Source: Benincasa hispida (taxonomy: Eukaryota; Streptophyta; Magnoliopsida; Cucurbitales; Cucurbitaceae). Taken from it: a stretch of DNA of 64,000 nucleotides. The notes beneath the pieces were generated by a model. That model had not been told where the DNA came from. It saw nothing but the letters and a program-made list of their open reading frames with translations, and did not search any database. Of this stretch, positions 23,380 to 35,539 are shown piece after piece. A program made the position numbers and the translations under genes. Each line of letters starts with the position of its first letter. The stretch's first letter is position 1. The stretch lies in assembly GCF_009727055.1 (NCBI RefSeq), contig NC_052350.1, forward strand, positions 20,372,365 to 20,436,364, read 5' to 3'.

Positions 23380-24489
23380 TTCCATGGGTAAGGCAAGCTT
23401 TTTCCGCTTAGATCAGTCAAGCTATATATTCCAGATCGAATAACACTGGACACTTGATAAGGGCCCTCCCAATTTGGTCCCAAAGTTCCATTCGCAGGAT
23501 CTTTAGTGTTGGGATGACACGCCTAAGGACTAAGTCCCCAACTCTAAAGCTTTGTTTGTGTACATGAGAATTATAGTATTGTGCAACTCGGTTCTTATAT
23601 TCTGCAACTTATAGATTTGTTGTTTCATGATGTTCTTTTAAGAGGTCTAGATTTAGACAAAGTGCCTCATCATTCTCAGCTCGATCAAATTGTTCGACCC
23701 TAGAGGAAGGAATCCCAATCTCAATCGGCATCACGAGTTCTACCTCGAAGGCAAGCGAAAAAGATGTCTCATCCGTTGAAGTTTATGATGTCGTCCGATA
23801 GGCCCACAAAACATTCGGCAGCTCTTTAGGCCACAACCCCTTTAACCCTTCCAACTTAGCCTTGAGATTTCGCTTGATGATCTTATTGATAGCTTCAACC
23901 AGTCCATTAGCTTACGGATGGCTAAAGATGAAAAATAATGTTTGATACACATGTAGGTATGAAATTGGCGAAATGCTGCATTTTCAAATTGACGACCATC
24001 ATCAGTAATCAGGACATGTGGTATGCCGAATCGACCTATGATATTCTTTCAAATAAAGTTAGTTATTTTTTGCTCGGTAATTGCGTCTAGAGCTTCAACC
24101 TCCACCTATTTGGTGAAGTAATCGACAACAACAATAGCGAACTTGGTCTGCCCCTTGCTCGATGGAAGAGGTTCAATTAAGTCGACGTCCCACTGCGCGA
24201 ACGACCAAGGGCTCATAATGTTCGTGATATGTTCGGAGGGTTGCTTAGGTACAATTGCAAATCTTTGACATTGATCGAAAGATGTGGTGAATTTACATGC
24301 ATCTCAAGCTAGTGTGGGCCAATAATAACCTTGCTGAATTATCTTTTTCGCGAGGGATCGAGCCCCGAAATGATTACCACACACCCTCTCATGAATTTCC
24401 CACATGATGTAATCAGCCTCATCTAAATCAACACATTTTAGAAGTGGGAAAGAATATCCTCTCTTGTACTGTCTTCCATTATTTATCAC
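23380..24489 (-). pseudogene. gypsy integrase (degenerate)
   Basis: The minus strand begins with the zinc-binding region in 24489-24304 (HERVCGNHFGARSLAKK, QQGYYWPTLA). The catalytic core follows with WSFAQWDVDLIEPLP and KFAIVVVDYFTK (about 24230-24125), then GRFGIPHVLITDDGRQF near 24040-23995; these contain the first two catalytic Asp positions. Stops occur at VDYFTK-stop and repeatedly downstream, and the C-terminal part is readable only in pieces to about 23380. I see no chromodomain, which agrees with a non-chromovirus lineage such as Tat. Confidence 0.8.
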
Positions 24490-24599
24490 ATAATGAGCGG
24501 CCTTACATCTTAACCGTCGAGCTTCAATTGCGACGCTCGGTCTGTACTTGGTCCTCTATCTCCGTAGCTTCTTCCATCAATATGCTGGGTGCATTTAGA

Positions 24600-25090
24600 A
24601 CATCCACAGATACCATCCTTCTTATTTAGCATTATAAGTTGCTACCAATCGGGCTAAAGAATCGACATTCGTATTCTAAGATCGTGGAATTTGTCTTATC
24701 TCGCACTTACTAAAGGAGCTTAACATTTTTTAACTTCTTCTAGATAGCCAGCCATTCTACGATCTTTGGTTTGGTACATCTCGACTACCTAAGTTGAGAA
24801 TCACTGTAAATAACCAAGTGCTTCATATTCTGCCTCATTATTTAAGGCCTGAAACTTGAACCTTAGGGCATACTCAAGGCGTCTTCCTTCTAGTGACAAC
24901 AACAGTAATCGGCTCTGAACATTTTCTAATGGACGATCCGTCCACATAAAGCTCCCATAGAGGGTCGTTGTAGCTCTTGGTTTTTGGAAGTATTTCTGTT
25001 ATGCATATCTTCACGTTGTCATCCAATGAGGCATATGGAGTGAACTCAATGAGAAAGTCAGCTACAACTTGGCCCTTCAATTCCTCTTTG
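24600..25090 (-). pseudogene. gypsy RNase H (degenerate)
   Basis: The minus-strand frame 25080-24874 contains GQVVADFLIEFTPYA and PLWELYVDGSSIRKCSEP, the start of the archaeal-type RNase H found after RT in plant gypsy elements (the YVDGSS block holds the first catalytic Asp). The remainder down to about 24600 is split by shifts and stops. Confidence 0.75.
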
Positions 25091-25099
25091 GTTCACCAT

Positions 25100-25720
25100 A
25101 AGGTCGAGAAACTTACCAGAGGCCATTCCGAAAGCACACTTTTATGAGTTCAGCTTCATTTGATATCTCCTAAAAATTTCAAAGGCCTCAACCAGGTCGT
25201 TTACATGGCAGCTCGCTTTCTTGCTTTTAACCAGAATGTCATCCACATATACCTCTATATTCCTACCAATAAAACGAGAAAGCATTTTATTCATCCAGCG
25301 TTGATAAGTGGCTCTTGCATTCTTGAGCCCAAACAACATCACAATATAACAGTAAAGACCCTGACTCGTGGCCAAAGAGGTTTTCTCTTGATCTGGGGGA
25401 TGCATTATAATTTGGTTATACCTTGAGTAAGCATCCATGAAGCTCAATAGCTCGTGGCCAGCAGTAGCATCGACGAGTTTTTCTATTCTCAGGAGTGGGA
25501 AACTATTCTTCGGGTAGGCTTTATTGAGATTGATGAAATCAATGCACATTCTCTATTTTCCATTAGCTTTCCTGACGAGCACGACGTTGGACAACCATTG
25601 TGGGTAGTGGACCTCTCGGATAAACTTCGTCCTCAATAAGTTGTTGACCTAGTCAGCTATTATTTCATTACAAGCTTGATTAAAAGCTCCTTTTTTTGGT
25701 GCATTGGTTTGTAGCTTGGA
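25100..25720 (-). pseudogene. gypsy reverse transcriptase (partial, degenerate)
   Basis: The minus-strand frame 25549-25142 shows CIDFINLNKAYPKNSFPL, HELLSFMDAYSRYNQI, YCYIVMLFGLKNARATYQR and the catalytic EVYVDDILVKSK. The YVDD box is intact. Upstream, to about 25700, the expected N-terminal RT text is present only after frame changes. The palm and fingers are recognisable, but the thumb is poorly preserved. It lies between protease and RNase H as expected. Confidence 0.85.
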
Positions 25721-26617
25721 TTAATACTGAGTCGGTGCACCATTACTTACGGGTCCACCCCTGGCATGTCGTCCGATGTTTGCAAACCAGGCAAATACAT
25801 TTACGTTGTTTCTTAGAAAAGTTATAAAAGCTTCATTCTCATCAACTCCTAACCTCATCCCGATGCTAACTCTTTCAGTGTCAGATAGCAACGGAATAGA
25901 TTCTAACGGCTTTGCTGGCTCGTCTCGAATTCTGAGCTCAGCTATCAGTTTGGGATTGATAACGTCATCCGACTCCACCTCACCGATGGACGGGTCTCTC
26001 ACCAGGGGAGTTGGGGTTTGATCCTTGACATCAGACTCTTCTATGGCATGACAAACTTTCTCATTTCCTTTTCTAGCAACATTGTTAATGACGTGTACCA
26101 CCTCTACTTGTGAATTTCTCATGGAAGTTCTATAGCATTCTCGTGACATTAATTGTTCTCCTCTCACAATTCCAACTCTACCCGAGGTTGGGAATTTCAA
26201 CAACTGATGATAGATGGACGGAACAACTTTCACTTGATGCAGGGATGGTCTTCCTAAGATGACATTGTAGATTGATCTGTCATCTACCACCAAGAACTCC
26301 ACCATAGCTATCACGCAGGCCATACCTCCGCCAAAGGTGATTGAAAGTTCTGTGCCACCTTCCGGGTATACCATCTGACCACCGAACCCTAAGAGTGGGG
26401 TTGCATTTCTTTTCAAACGTTCTCGTCCTAACTTCATGGCGTCGAAGGCGCGAAGAGATAAGATGTCTGCTGAGCTACCTCCGTCCACCAAACTTCGATG
26501 CACTTTGATATTCACTACGGTTAGTGATACTATTAGGGCATCATTGTGAGGCTGGTGTAAATTTACCGCATCTTTCTCAAAGAAGCTAATACTTGATCTA
26601 CTACAGAAGTTGAACAT
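25721..26617 (-). pseudogene. gypsy aspartic protease and linker
   Basis: A 298-codon minus-strand frame contains VHRSLVDGGSSADILSLRAF, the protease active-site block. FLVVDDRSIYNVILGRPSLH follows, with the second conserved hydrophobic-G block. This protease processes the Gag-Pol polyprotein. The C-terminal 100 residues (from about 26090) form the acidic linker before RT, ending in FLRNNVNVFAWF, which precedes RT in this group. It is the longest intact pol piece in this element, but it is isolated from gag and RT by stops. Confidence 0.85.
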
Positions 26618-26639
26618 ACTTCCTAGGCTCTTAGAGATG

Positions 26640-28518
26640 ATTGGGCTTCTTATAATCTATTTTTTTTCTTTCTTCCAGAATCGCCGCTAGTTGGACCACC
26701 CATGATTGTCTTGATTTCTCTGGGCGGAGTCGGGGTGTGGTCTCTTCTTCTTCGAGTTGTTTTTCTTTAATTACCATTCTGGTCTCCGCTTTTTCCCACG
26801 TATTCCTTTAGTTGTTCCCGTTGAATTAAGGTTTCTATGGCCTCCTTCAGGTCAAAAATTTTATATTGGTGTGGCCATGTCTCGATGGAAGAGATAGCAT
26901 TTGTCTCTGTTTCTTTAGTGCAATCCAGCTTTCAGCTTTGCCGGCCACTTCAACATTTTCTTATCTTGGATCTCCATTAAAATCTACTCCATGGGAACTA
27001 CCGTGGGAGTGTAATGTTCAAACTTGCTAGGTGGCAAGCCTTTTCGGGCTGTTTTTTTTCTTTAGTGCTACAGTCGCTCTTCCGTCCTTCTTTTCTTGTT
27101 TTCATGACGGTTTTCCTCTTTTCGGCCTCTTGATCTTTGGTGGCTCGGATGAGTAATTTTCTCTTCTTGACCACCTCTCTAGCGAAGAAGTTCTCCGATG
27201 CTCGTGTATTTCTGCGCCCTAGAAAGAAGTTCGACATATGTTGCAGCAACTTTTTTGCCTAAAGACCGGACGAAATTTTCATCTCTAAGTCTGGCTACGA
27301 TGACTGTCAAGGCAGGATCGTCAGTATAACCTTCAATCTTCAAAGCTTCGCTGTTAAATCTTGCAACATATTTGCTCAATGATTCATTCTTTCCCTGCTT
27401 TATGGTGAGCAGGTGAGTGGGAGGTTTTCTCTGATCTTGTCCCCTCAGAACTGGGTAATGAACGCTCTTATCAGTTTTCGGAATGAAACTATTGATCTCC
27501 TTTTTAGCTTTTTGGACCACTTTCAGGCTGAACTTCCAAGAGTAAATGAGAACAACCGATACTTGATAGTGTCTCGAACTCCATGGAGTTCCATCCATAT
27601 CGAAACATATCCAAATGTTCTACTAGATCCTTCGATCCATCATAGGGATTTATGGTACGTAATTTGAATTTGGGGGGTACGGTCTCCTGCATGATCTCAT
27701 CTGTGAAGGGTGGGTCTACCTGATCCAACAAATTATCAAGGTCCAACCCTTCATGATCTTGAGCCTTCTTGATATCTTTTAGCTGGTTTTAAATGTGTTG
27801 TAACTTAACTGCCCATGGTTGATTATCCACTTCTCTATCATCCTCGGCTTGTTTCATTTGCCTTTGCTTGATGAGATCCCATAAGTCTGTACCCAGGTTA
27901 GATTTATCAGTTTACTCCATCTTCCGAGCTTCTGCTTGGTCACCTCTCTGGACCGTCGACCTCCTCTGATACGTGTGTGACCTTCTGTGTTGACTTTTAA
28001 CTAGAGCATAAGTTCGAACCATAGGAGTTTGAGAATGGTGATCAACAGATGCATGCTTTTTCGGATCTGGGTTGTTTGCATGCTGGTCGTTCCCTCCCAA
28101 TTATCAACCTCTTCGATACCTTTGGTCTAGGAATTTTGGGCTCCCCCACCCTTTTAATCGATGGACCCTTACCTTCGGCTGGGTCTCGGACAACTAGGAT
28201 AGTGCTTTGGCCTAATGAATTGTGCTTTTGCTTCCCATCACGCTTATTTTCCTTAGATGCGTATATCACTTTCTTCTTGATGGCCTCGATGATTGAGTTT
28301 GGTCATCTTAGTATCTCCATGACTTGGCTCAATTTCTGACCTTTGCTATCTACCTTGGTGGCTAGAGCAGCATACTTCTAAGCTGGCTCATTTTCAATCT
28401 GGCGGGTCTCCCCCACGTGAGTTTCTAGAACACGTGCGGGTTGTCGCCTTCGATGATGTTCATGATCCAAATCATCCCCATCAGTTGGGAGATTTTCTTT
28501 GTTCACATTATATCTCAT
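26640..28518 (-). pseudogene. gypsy gag (degenerate)
   Basis: The minus strand opens at an ATG at 28518 (MRYNVNKENLPTDGDD) about 70 bases after the primer-binding site, continues with an arginine-rich segment, and becomes readable again in 27746-27179. There the capsid-like text LRTINPYDGSKDLVEHLDMF, then LTIKQGKNESLSKYVARFN and KIEGYTDDPALTVIVARL match the Retrotrans_gag domain. The region 27249-26998 is rich in Lys/Arg, and a zinc-knuckle region would be expected near 27000-26900 but is not clear. Frameshifts divide it into at least four pieces. Confidence 0.8.
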
Positions 28519-28570
28519 GGTTTGCACACAAAATGTGGTGATGAGGCTAAAAGATTTTGGTATTTCTTCT

Positions 28571-28588
28571 TCCCACAGATGACGCCAA
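28571..28588 (-). other. primer-binding site of the Tat element
   Basis: The minus strand reads TTGGCGTCATCTGTGGGA one base after the LTR end. Its position and the TTGGCG start fit a tRNA-complementary primer site. I do not assign the tRNA. Confidence 0.7.
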
Positions 28589-28589
28589 T

Positions 28590-29609
28590 TGTTGATACCA
28601 AAAAATCGCACCAACGGTAAATTTATATTTGTGTTGAAGGAGAGTAGCTCGATATCCATTAAAAATATGAGTAAAGCTAACACTGGTGTGGTGTTGAGCA
28701 AAATTCACTCCGATGCTCAAGTTAAAGTCAGGTTTGAATTTAATTCAACTGGTAGAAAATAGTATGAATTGGAAAGCATACATTTCCTTTGTCGTACCTC
28801 CTGAATCATATAGGGCATCCGTATAATAACTAAAACTAGTTTACCTCTTCGACACCCAAGCTATTATAATCATTAACTTATTCGGGCCGTTACATGCCAT
28901 CTTTAATGTACTGGACCTTTGGGTGGAATCATGATTAACCAATCATCACTCACACTGTGACGCATGCATGAAGAAAATTTCATCTTTAAAATCTAATGCA
29001 TGGCTAAAAGGCCATGCAAAACTCCCTACCTCAATTGGGCTAGCTCAATTGATGGTGAATATGGGTTGTGGGGTTGACTTGTACTTTTTTTTTTACATAT
29101 TTATTATTATTATTTTTATAAGGTTTGACCTCGTTTTCGAGGTCAGCTCGGCTGCCAACTCTCACGGGTTGGCTTTTCCTAAAATGGGGGGTCGGTAGCT
29201 TGTTGACCCCTCTTTCTTTTTCTTCAGCCGAGCTTCACAGCGCGGCTACCAGCCCTTCACGGGCCGACCTTTCCAATAAAGGTGCCGACCCCTCTCTTTT
29301 ATTTATTTATTTATTTTTTATATATTTCTTTATATATACATATTATTATTTTTCTCGTCTAAGAAGCATACTTTACAACATTGCTCTTAAATGGAAAAAA
29401 AAAATACCTAAAAGCCTATTAACATTGCTTCCTAGCTTGAACTATCTGTCAAGCTTAACTTGCTTTTCTTAACTCAATCTTCCAACTCAACTCGCTCTCT
29501 TAGCTCGGCTTACTTCTGATCTCAAATGAGTGAAGCTAATTAAAGCATTTTCTCAACTCATCTACCTTTGATTTGATTAGATTAATTGGGTTTAATTTCA
29601 CCCTCCACA
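28590..29609 (-). repeat. 5' LTR of the Tat element
   Basis: On the minus strand it begins TGTGGAGGGTGAAATTAA at 29609 and ends GGTATCAACA at 28590, 1020 bp. It lies directly before the primer-binding site. No partner LTR is found at the other end, so the outer limit rests on the TG terminus only. The plus-strand open frames inside it are not genes. Confidence 0.75.
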
Positions 29610-30233
29610 AATACTATGTTTTGTTTATTAAATTTTGTGGGGACTTATTTATTGGTCTACCACAATATCTTTCTTCATTTTTATGTTGGATCTATGTTTT
29701 ATAATACCATACTACAAAAGTCAATATAAAGTTTTGTTGAATTCAACTTGTATCGTTTTATAATATTCATAATTTCATTAAACATGCTTTATTTAAGTTC
29801 AACAATATGGTATAGGATTCGAGCATCTAACTTTTTAATCAAGAATACATATTTTATGTAGGTAATTGAGTATTACCTATGTTTGACTCATTAACCGTAT
29901 TTTATTAATTATAATATTATATTGTAAAAGTCAACATAAAGTTGTCTATTCAAACTTTTGAATTCTTATATTCTTTTTTCTGTTCAATATAGAGTGAGAT
30001 ATTCCAGCTAAGTTTACTTTGGCTTTTGAAATTTAGCCTCATTCATTTTTTAAAAATAATAATAACAAAAAAAATTAATTTTTTAGTACAAGCCATACAA
30101 ATAGGGTTATGAAGATTTGAATATCCAAACTCGAGTACATGTTCATTACCATTCTTATTTTATCTATATTTTGAACCTCTAATAAAAAATTTTAATCTTG
30201 AGAAAAAAACATTTTTTTAAAATGAAAATTTGA
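29610..30233. other. AT-rich intergenic DNA, no gene seen
   Basis: I see no coding or structured feature. Confidence 0.6.
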
Positions 30234-30525
30234 GGCTCTATTTGATAACCATTTTGGTTATGGTTTTTAATTTTTGAAAATGAAGCCTACAAATATCCTT
30301 TTCATCTCATGCTTTTGTTTTATTATCTACTTATACCAATGTTCTCAAAAACTAAGCTAAAATTTAAAAACTAAAAAAAAAAAAAAAAGGTTTTTGAAAA
30401 TTTATTTTTGTTTTTGAAATTTAACTAAGAATTCAACTTTTTTATTTAAAAGAAACGAAAATCATGATAAAAAATTGAAAGAAAATACGCTTAGTTCTTA
30501 AAAACCAAAGGTACCAAATGGGGCA
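30234..30525. mobile_element. MITE, same family as 10686-10988
   Basis: The ends GGCTCTATTTGATAACCATT and, inward from the right, TGCCCCATTTGGTACC form imperfect inverted repeats. The internal text shares the first copy's layout (a TTATCTACTT stretch, an A-run, a TTTTTG-rich right half). The flanks are TGA and TTA, a possible decayed 3-bp duplication. Confidence 0.6.
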
Positions 30526-32628
30526 TTAACAACATTATTTATGGGATCAAACATAAATACTATTTTGAAACCATTAGAGATTTTTTTAATATCGTTCTTT
30601 TTTCTAAAAAAAATTATTATAATTATATAGTAGATCCTCGAATTTCAAAATGCGAGGCAATCTAAAATATACACACAAAATTATTATGAAGCATTATCAC
30701 GTTTGAGGATGCATTAGGATACGAAAAATAATCATAAATTCTTCGCATTTTAAAATGCGAGAAACAGATTTAATGCACTCTTCACTCGATTTAATCACGC
30801 AAAAATATGATAAACCACGTCTCCAACAACCAATTTAATCTATAGTACTACTATATATAAAAGATGTCATGAGGAGATGTTATTTATATTCTAATTTTGT
30901 CATTACTTTTTTTTTCATAAGTGCCTATATTGTCCTTTCTAGATGAAACACGACTCTTTTGTTGTGTAGGTGTATATCGAGTCTAATAGATGCAATTGAT
31001 GTTAACGAGATGTAATTCTTCAAGGATGTGGCATGATTCTTTGAATGCATCTGTTTGTTGAGCCAACATTGTTTATATTGTTGGGAATGCGACCAAAATC
31101 TCACATTGATTAAATAAAGATATGATTATGGGTTTATAAGAAATGACAACTATCTCCATTTATATAAAGTCTTTTGAGGCGAAACCCAAAAGCAAAATCA
31201 TGAGGTTATATGCCTAAACTATACAACAAAGGTGCTTAAATCTTAATAACATTATTCGTGAGATTCCCCTTTTTTACAAAAAAATATATATATATATATT
31301 TTGATCCCTACACTTCGAAAATTTTGTTAAATATTAAGTTTCTATAATTCAATAAACCTTAAATTTAGTTTATTGAAGTTAGTTTTTACCAAAATTGGTT
31401 AAATGACAAAAAAAAAAAAAATATATGCAAGGAATTGATGTTTTCAAATTTTATAGAAAAAATACTAATATATAACAAAAAGAAAAATCAATAATTGGAG
31501 ACTAAATTTAAGATTTTGTGAAAGTATAGAACTAAAATTGATCAAATTTCAAAGTATATGGATAAAAATAGTATTAAAAAAAACCAATGTTATTAATAAT
31601 TTAATATCAATTAATTTTCTGAATTTATTTATATCATCTAATTACAATGATATCCAAACTTAAATCATAAATATTTTTTAGTACATAACTTAATCAGAAT
31701 ACTAATTAATGCATTGCTTAAATTTTTATTCTCTTCTATATTACGTAATTATTATTGTTATAATTCCGGTTTTGTTTAGAGGTGGAATAATTTAATTTAC
31801 GTGGGGTTCAATGAATTAAAAAAAAGCAAAATTTACTCGAAGTATCAATTATTTCGAAAAAATAATAATAAATAAATGAAAAAACTGGTCTTGCCAAGTT
31901 GAGTGGACTTGATAATTTCGATTAATTAGGGGATCAAGTTGAGTATTTAATTGTAATGTAAAATATTATTATTTTTTCTTAAAAAAAAAGTAATCCAAAA
32001 TACTATTAGTGGGTGTTTTAAGTAAATAAAATATACTTGTAGTTTTATTTTAAAAATAATTGAGATTGAGTTTTGTGTACACTATTGAAAGTCATTATTT
32101 ATTATAATTCATGAAGTTGGCATAAAATTATATTATGTGGGATTTCAGAATGGTTAACACGTGATATTCACACCCAGAAAACGATGTATTAACAAAATAT
32201 TTTACATATCTTAAATCATTTCATTTAATTAAATCAACAATAATAGGTGTAATGCAACAACCCACTAATTTTCCTTTTAAAATAAAACAAAGATCAAAAT
32301 ACTATTTTAGTTTTCGTATTTTGTTTCAATTTAATTTTTACATTTTTAGTTGTCTAATTTTAATATATGTACTTTTAATAAATCTTAAATCTAGTAATTC
32401 AGAATGATTCTTTTTTTAATTGAAATTGACTAAATAATAATATTTTCAGGTAAGATAACAAACCATTTCAATGTACTTTCACAATTTATAAAGAAAATGC
32501 CAAAAGAGATGAAATTGTTTGAGAAAAAACAAGAAGAAACTAAGTATAATGAGTGACTAATTTTAAGAGTTTAGTAAAGGAAAATTGTTTTAAATGACAA
32601 ATTTTCTAAAAGTATTTTCGAAGATAAC
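30526..32628. other. AT-rich intergenic DNA
   Basis: No gene is seen. It contains an 18-bp perfect palindrome at 30743-30760 and a possible small LTR at 31079-31235. Confidence 0.55.
31079..31235 (+). mobile_element. possible small solo LTR / TRIM-like remnant
   Basis: It begins TGTTGGGAATGCGACC and contains CTCACATTGATT, TTATATAAAG and GAGGCGAAACCC. This layout resembles short LTRs of TRIM-type elements. A CA terminus near 31235 is plausible (CTATACAACA). No target duplication could be confirmed. Confidence 0.35.
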
Positions 32629-32720
32629 AAAATGTCATAGTGTATCAGTGTCTATCAATGATAGATGATAGTACTATTAATTTTTATGAGTGTCGATCAC
32701 TGATAGACAGTGACATTTTA
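32629..32720. repeat. short hairpin element with inverted ends
   Basis: AAAATGTCA and TGTCTATCA in the left arm pair with TGATAGACA and TGACATTTT in the right arm, about 40 bases apart. It could be a very small MITE. Fragments with similar GTGATTGATAG text also occur near 35455. Confidence 0.5.
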
Positions 32721-34263
32721 CTGTATTTGTAAATATTTTGGTTTATTTTACTATATTTTAAAGAAACCCTTTATTAAAAGTATATGAATTAAAATTGAGC
32801 AATTAAGTACTTGAATCAAAATAGGACAAAATTCAAAATATCTAAACAAATAGTATTACTAAAATAAAAATATCTTGACATGAAAAAAACAACATTTCAC
32901 AAATTTATATTTGTTGCTTGCCAGATTAAAATAATGAGAAAATCAAAAGATAGGTCAAATAAACCACAAATATTGTAATTGGATTGACTAGGTCAAAGCC
33001 GCCAATTGAACAAACGTGTCCACGTATGATCTTAATCCAAAGGTTTATTTTTAATTTTTTAGGGCTTATCATAATCCAAAGCTTAATGAATGATGAAACA
33101 TGGTTAGTCTTTTTACTATTTAAAAATTAAAATTTTTAAATAAATATTTTCAAAAATTAAATTCCCAATTAAGAATAGCTCGACAGTTAAGATTATAATA
33201 ATATAGTCGGATGAAGAAAATATTCAAAATCTCTACCCTATTGTTAAAGTAATTTAGGATTTATTTGTAATTAATATTTTTCTTTCTGGCTTTATTTTTA
33301 TTTTAATTTCCTTTATTATATTTTTGGAGTATATTTATTCTGTAATTTACTGTATTGATTATGTCGATTATTCAATAATATACCCAAAACAACACCTATG
33401 TTGATAATACTACATAATTTAAGGGAGAAAGCGAGATTTGATCATTACGTTTTTTTTTATCATAACCTAAAAGACATTTTAATTTTAATTTAAAGTTTAC
33501 TTTCTTACGATAATATTGGGCTTAGTTTTTCTGGAATGGGCCAGAAAAGTAGGCCCAGTAGGCCCACGTTAATAACACAAAGCGAACATCCGAGCAAAAA
33601 CGGTAGCAACATCGGTCTCATATTAAACTTTGAACTTCAACTTTATTTAGCAAGTTTCAACTTCAATTGTAAGACTTTATTATTGACTTGGTTTGACTTA
33701 AATAAGTTAGCTCAGTTTGATAAAAATAAGAGGATGAATGCAAAATCTTATGCTCTAATTAGAATTAGAAGTTGATGTTAATAGCCAAATACTAATTTGG
33801 ATAAAGATGAACCAATTATAATATTATTGATATATTCAAATACTCGCAATACATTGTTGAACTAAAAAATAAATAAAGTGAACTAATAGAAAAAAGTTGA
33901 TTGTTTTAGTACGACAATCGCAAGGATGAGAGATTGAATTTGGATCTCCAAGGAAGAATATCATGCCAACTATTGTTGAATTAAGTTCTCATTGACCAAA
34001 AAAAAAAAAAAAATTTGAAAAATCCATCGACAAATTAGATGTCTAGTTTGTGATTTAAGCATAATTAATCTAAAATATGGATCTAAAAACTAGAAATGAC
34101 TAGAAGCATGACATATGATATCCATACAAGATACTATCTTGTTTAGATAACCAATTTAGATTAGAATAAATGTTTTTTTTTTTTTTTTTTTTTAAATTTA
34201 GATGTAAATTAAAGATTTTCTACAATATCAAATTGAAAAAAATATATTATACTTATACAAATT
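32721..34263. other. AT-rich intergenic DNA, no gene seen
   Basis: No coding sequence is supported. The open frame 33536-33775 has no motif. The only notable site is the GGCCCA cluster at 33535-33568. Confidence 0.55.
33535..33568. promoter_or_regulatory. cluster of three GGCCCA/TGGGCC (site II-like) motifs
   Basis: ATGGGCCAG, TAGGCCCAG and TAGGCCCACG lie within 34 bases. Such TGGGCC/GGCCCA elements are bound by TCP factors and are typical of promoters of plant housekeeping genes. No gene is recognisable within 1 kb on either side, so this may be a promoter remnant or chance. Confidence 0.45.
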
Positions 34264-35395
34264 ACTCAATCGACTGATGTCATTTTTCTACAACATGTAC
34301 GTTTCCATAACGATGGTGTTTTTCCAAAATCACACTTTGTTGTTCACAGCATCTTGGACTAGCTATCCCTTAGAAGGTATTGTTAAAGCTCAAACTTTCC
34401 TATCGTCCTTAGGAAAAGGTAGTCGTACTCTTACCTTTTCCTTTTCTTGCCCGAGCTAAGAGATCATTCTGTCTGTTTCTACCAAAAAGTTCGCTATCTA
34501 TTAGTTGCCGTAATAGAATGTATTTCTCATTTCGTGTTAGCTCCTTCAAGAGCTTCCTGGTCCGTAATAGACGAAATCTTGGATTTTTACCAGACTTATA
34601 GCATTGCCTGAAAGAAGACGAGTGTCATAGATTTCGCTATTGATGGCGTAACACTTTTTCTTTAAGAGCATTTTCAAAAAGAGGCAAGGAAGAATGGAGT
34701 TATCCAATTTTTATATATAAAACCCGGAATTGCTCAAGCCCAAGGCTTTGAAAGACTAGGCGCAAGGGAATTAAGCGTGCCAGTGAGTTCGTAGCTGTCG
34801 AAAAAAGTGCAATAGCCATAGAGTCAACCCTTGGACCGGTTCAAATGATTTGATCCAAAGTGTCATCATAAGAAGAAGCTTGTGCCACTTAAAACAATAT
34901 ACATTGCGCTTTGTGTTAGTCGAACTGAGATTGGTAGAAGGAAAGAGTCATTTAAGCCTGAAAAATCTGTCAATAAATGATGAACCTAAGCCTGCAGCTT
35001 CCTTGTTTGCTCGAATTTCTAGCATTAGATATCCACGAGTAGAAGAGAATTCCCAACACGAGAGAGGTGAAGTTTGGATTGTAGCTAGCAGGGAGGTTTT
35101 TGTCTAGAGAATCTTTCTTTTTCTTGAGTTTTAGAAGGTTAGTTCATACCTTTAGGATTTATTTCCCTGAAATAAAGCTAGATGTCTAGTTATGACTTTG
35201 GTAAGGCCAAACTCTTATTAGAGCTAGAAAGTTTCTTTGTTGCTCTTTGGATTTGACCAACCTGAGGGCATTAGTTGCATTAGTTATTCTTTAGTTAAGA
35301 GTTGTTGAGTTAAGTCATCTCGAGGAATGGTATGAATCGGCTTTTTCTAGCCGACCTCTCTTCGGTTGGGCGAGCGAGTTCCATATTGAGTTTTT
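34264..35395. other. possible mitochondrial-DNA insert
   Basis: The base composition changes sharply from AT-rich to near-even and the A/T runs vanish. The text (for example CTTGGACCGGTTCAAATG and CCGACCTCTCTTCGGTTGG) has the look of plant mitochondrial intergenic DNA. The open frames 34277-34459 and 34850-35107 match no gene I know. The assignment rests on texture alone. Confidence 0.4.
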
Positions 35396-35539
35396 TTCAA
35401 ATAAAGAAAAATGAGTCAACTTATTTACAAAAAATATAGTAAAATTTCGCTATTTACCAGTGATTGATAGTAACAATTTGATAGGTTTTTTAGAGAAATT
35501 CAATTCGCTGAATTCAAACTTTGCATTTGTATTGATATG

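Larger units (their letters stand above)
20839..29609 (-). mobile_element. Ty3/gypsy retrotransposon, Tat-type, with antisense ORF; 3' LTR missing
   Basis: Read on the minus strand the order is 5' LTR (29609-28590), primer-binding site, gag, protease, RT, RNase H, integrase (to about 23380), then an ORF on the opposite strand (20839-22660). The order RT before integrase defines Ty3/gypsy. An extra ORF antisense to gag-pol and downstream of it is known for several plant Tat-lineage elements, which is the basis for the lineage call. All domains carry stops or shifts. The left end is lost at the junction with the copia fragment, so no target duplication can be checked. The element is at least 8.8 kb. 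Confidence 0.85.

Noticed and set aside
34277..35107. Two plus-strand ORFs in the composition island
   Set aside because: No domain or known organelle gene could be recognised; the island is reported but not as coding.
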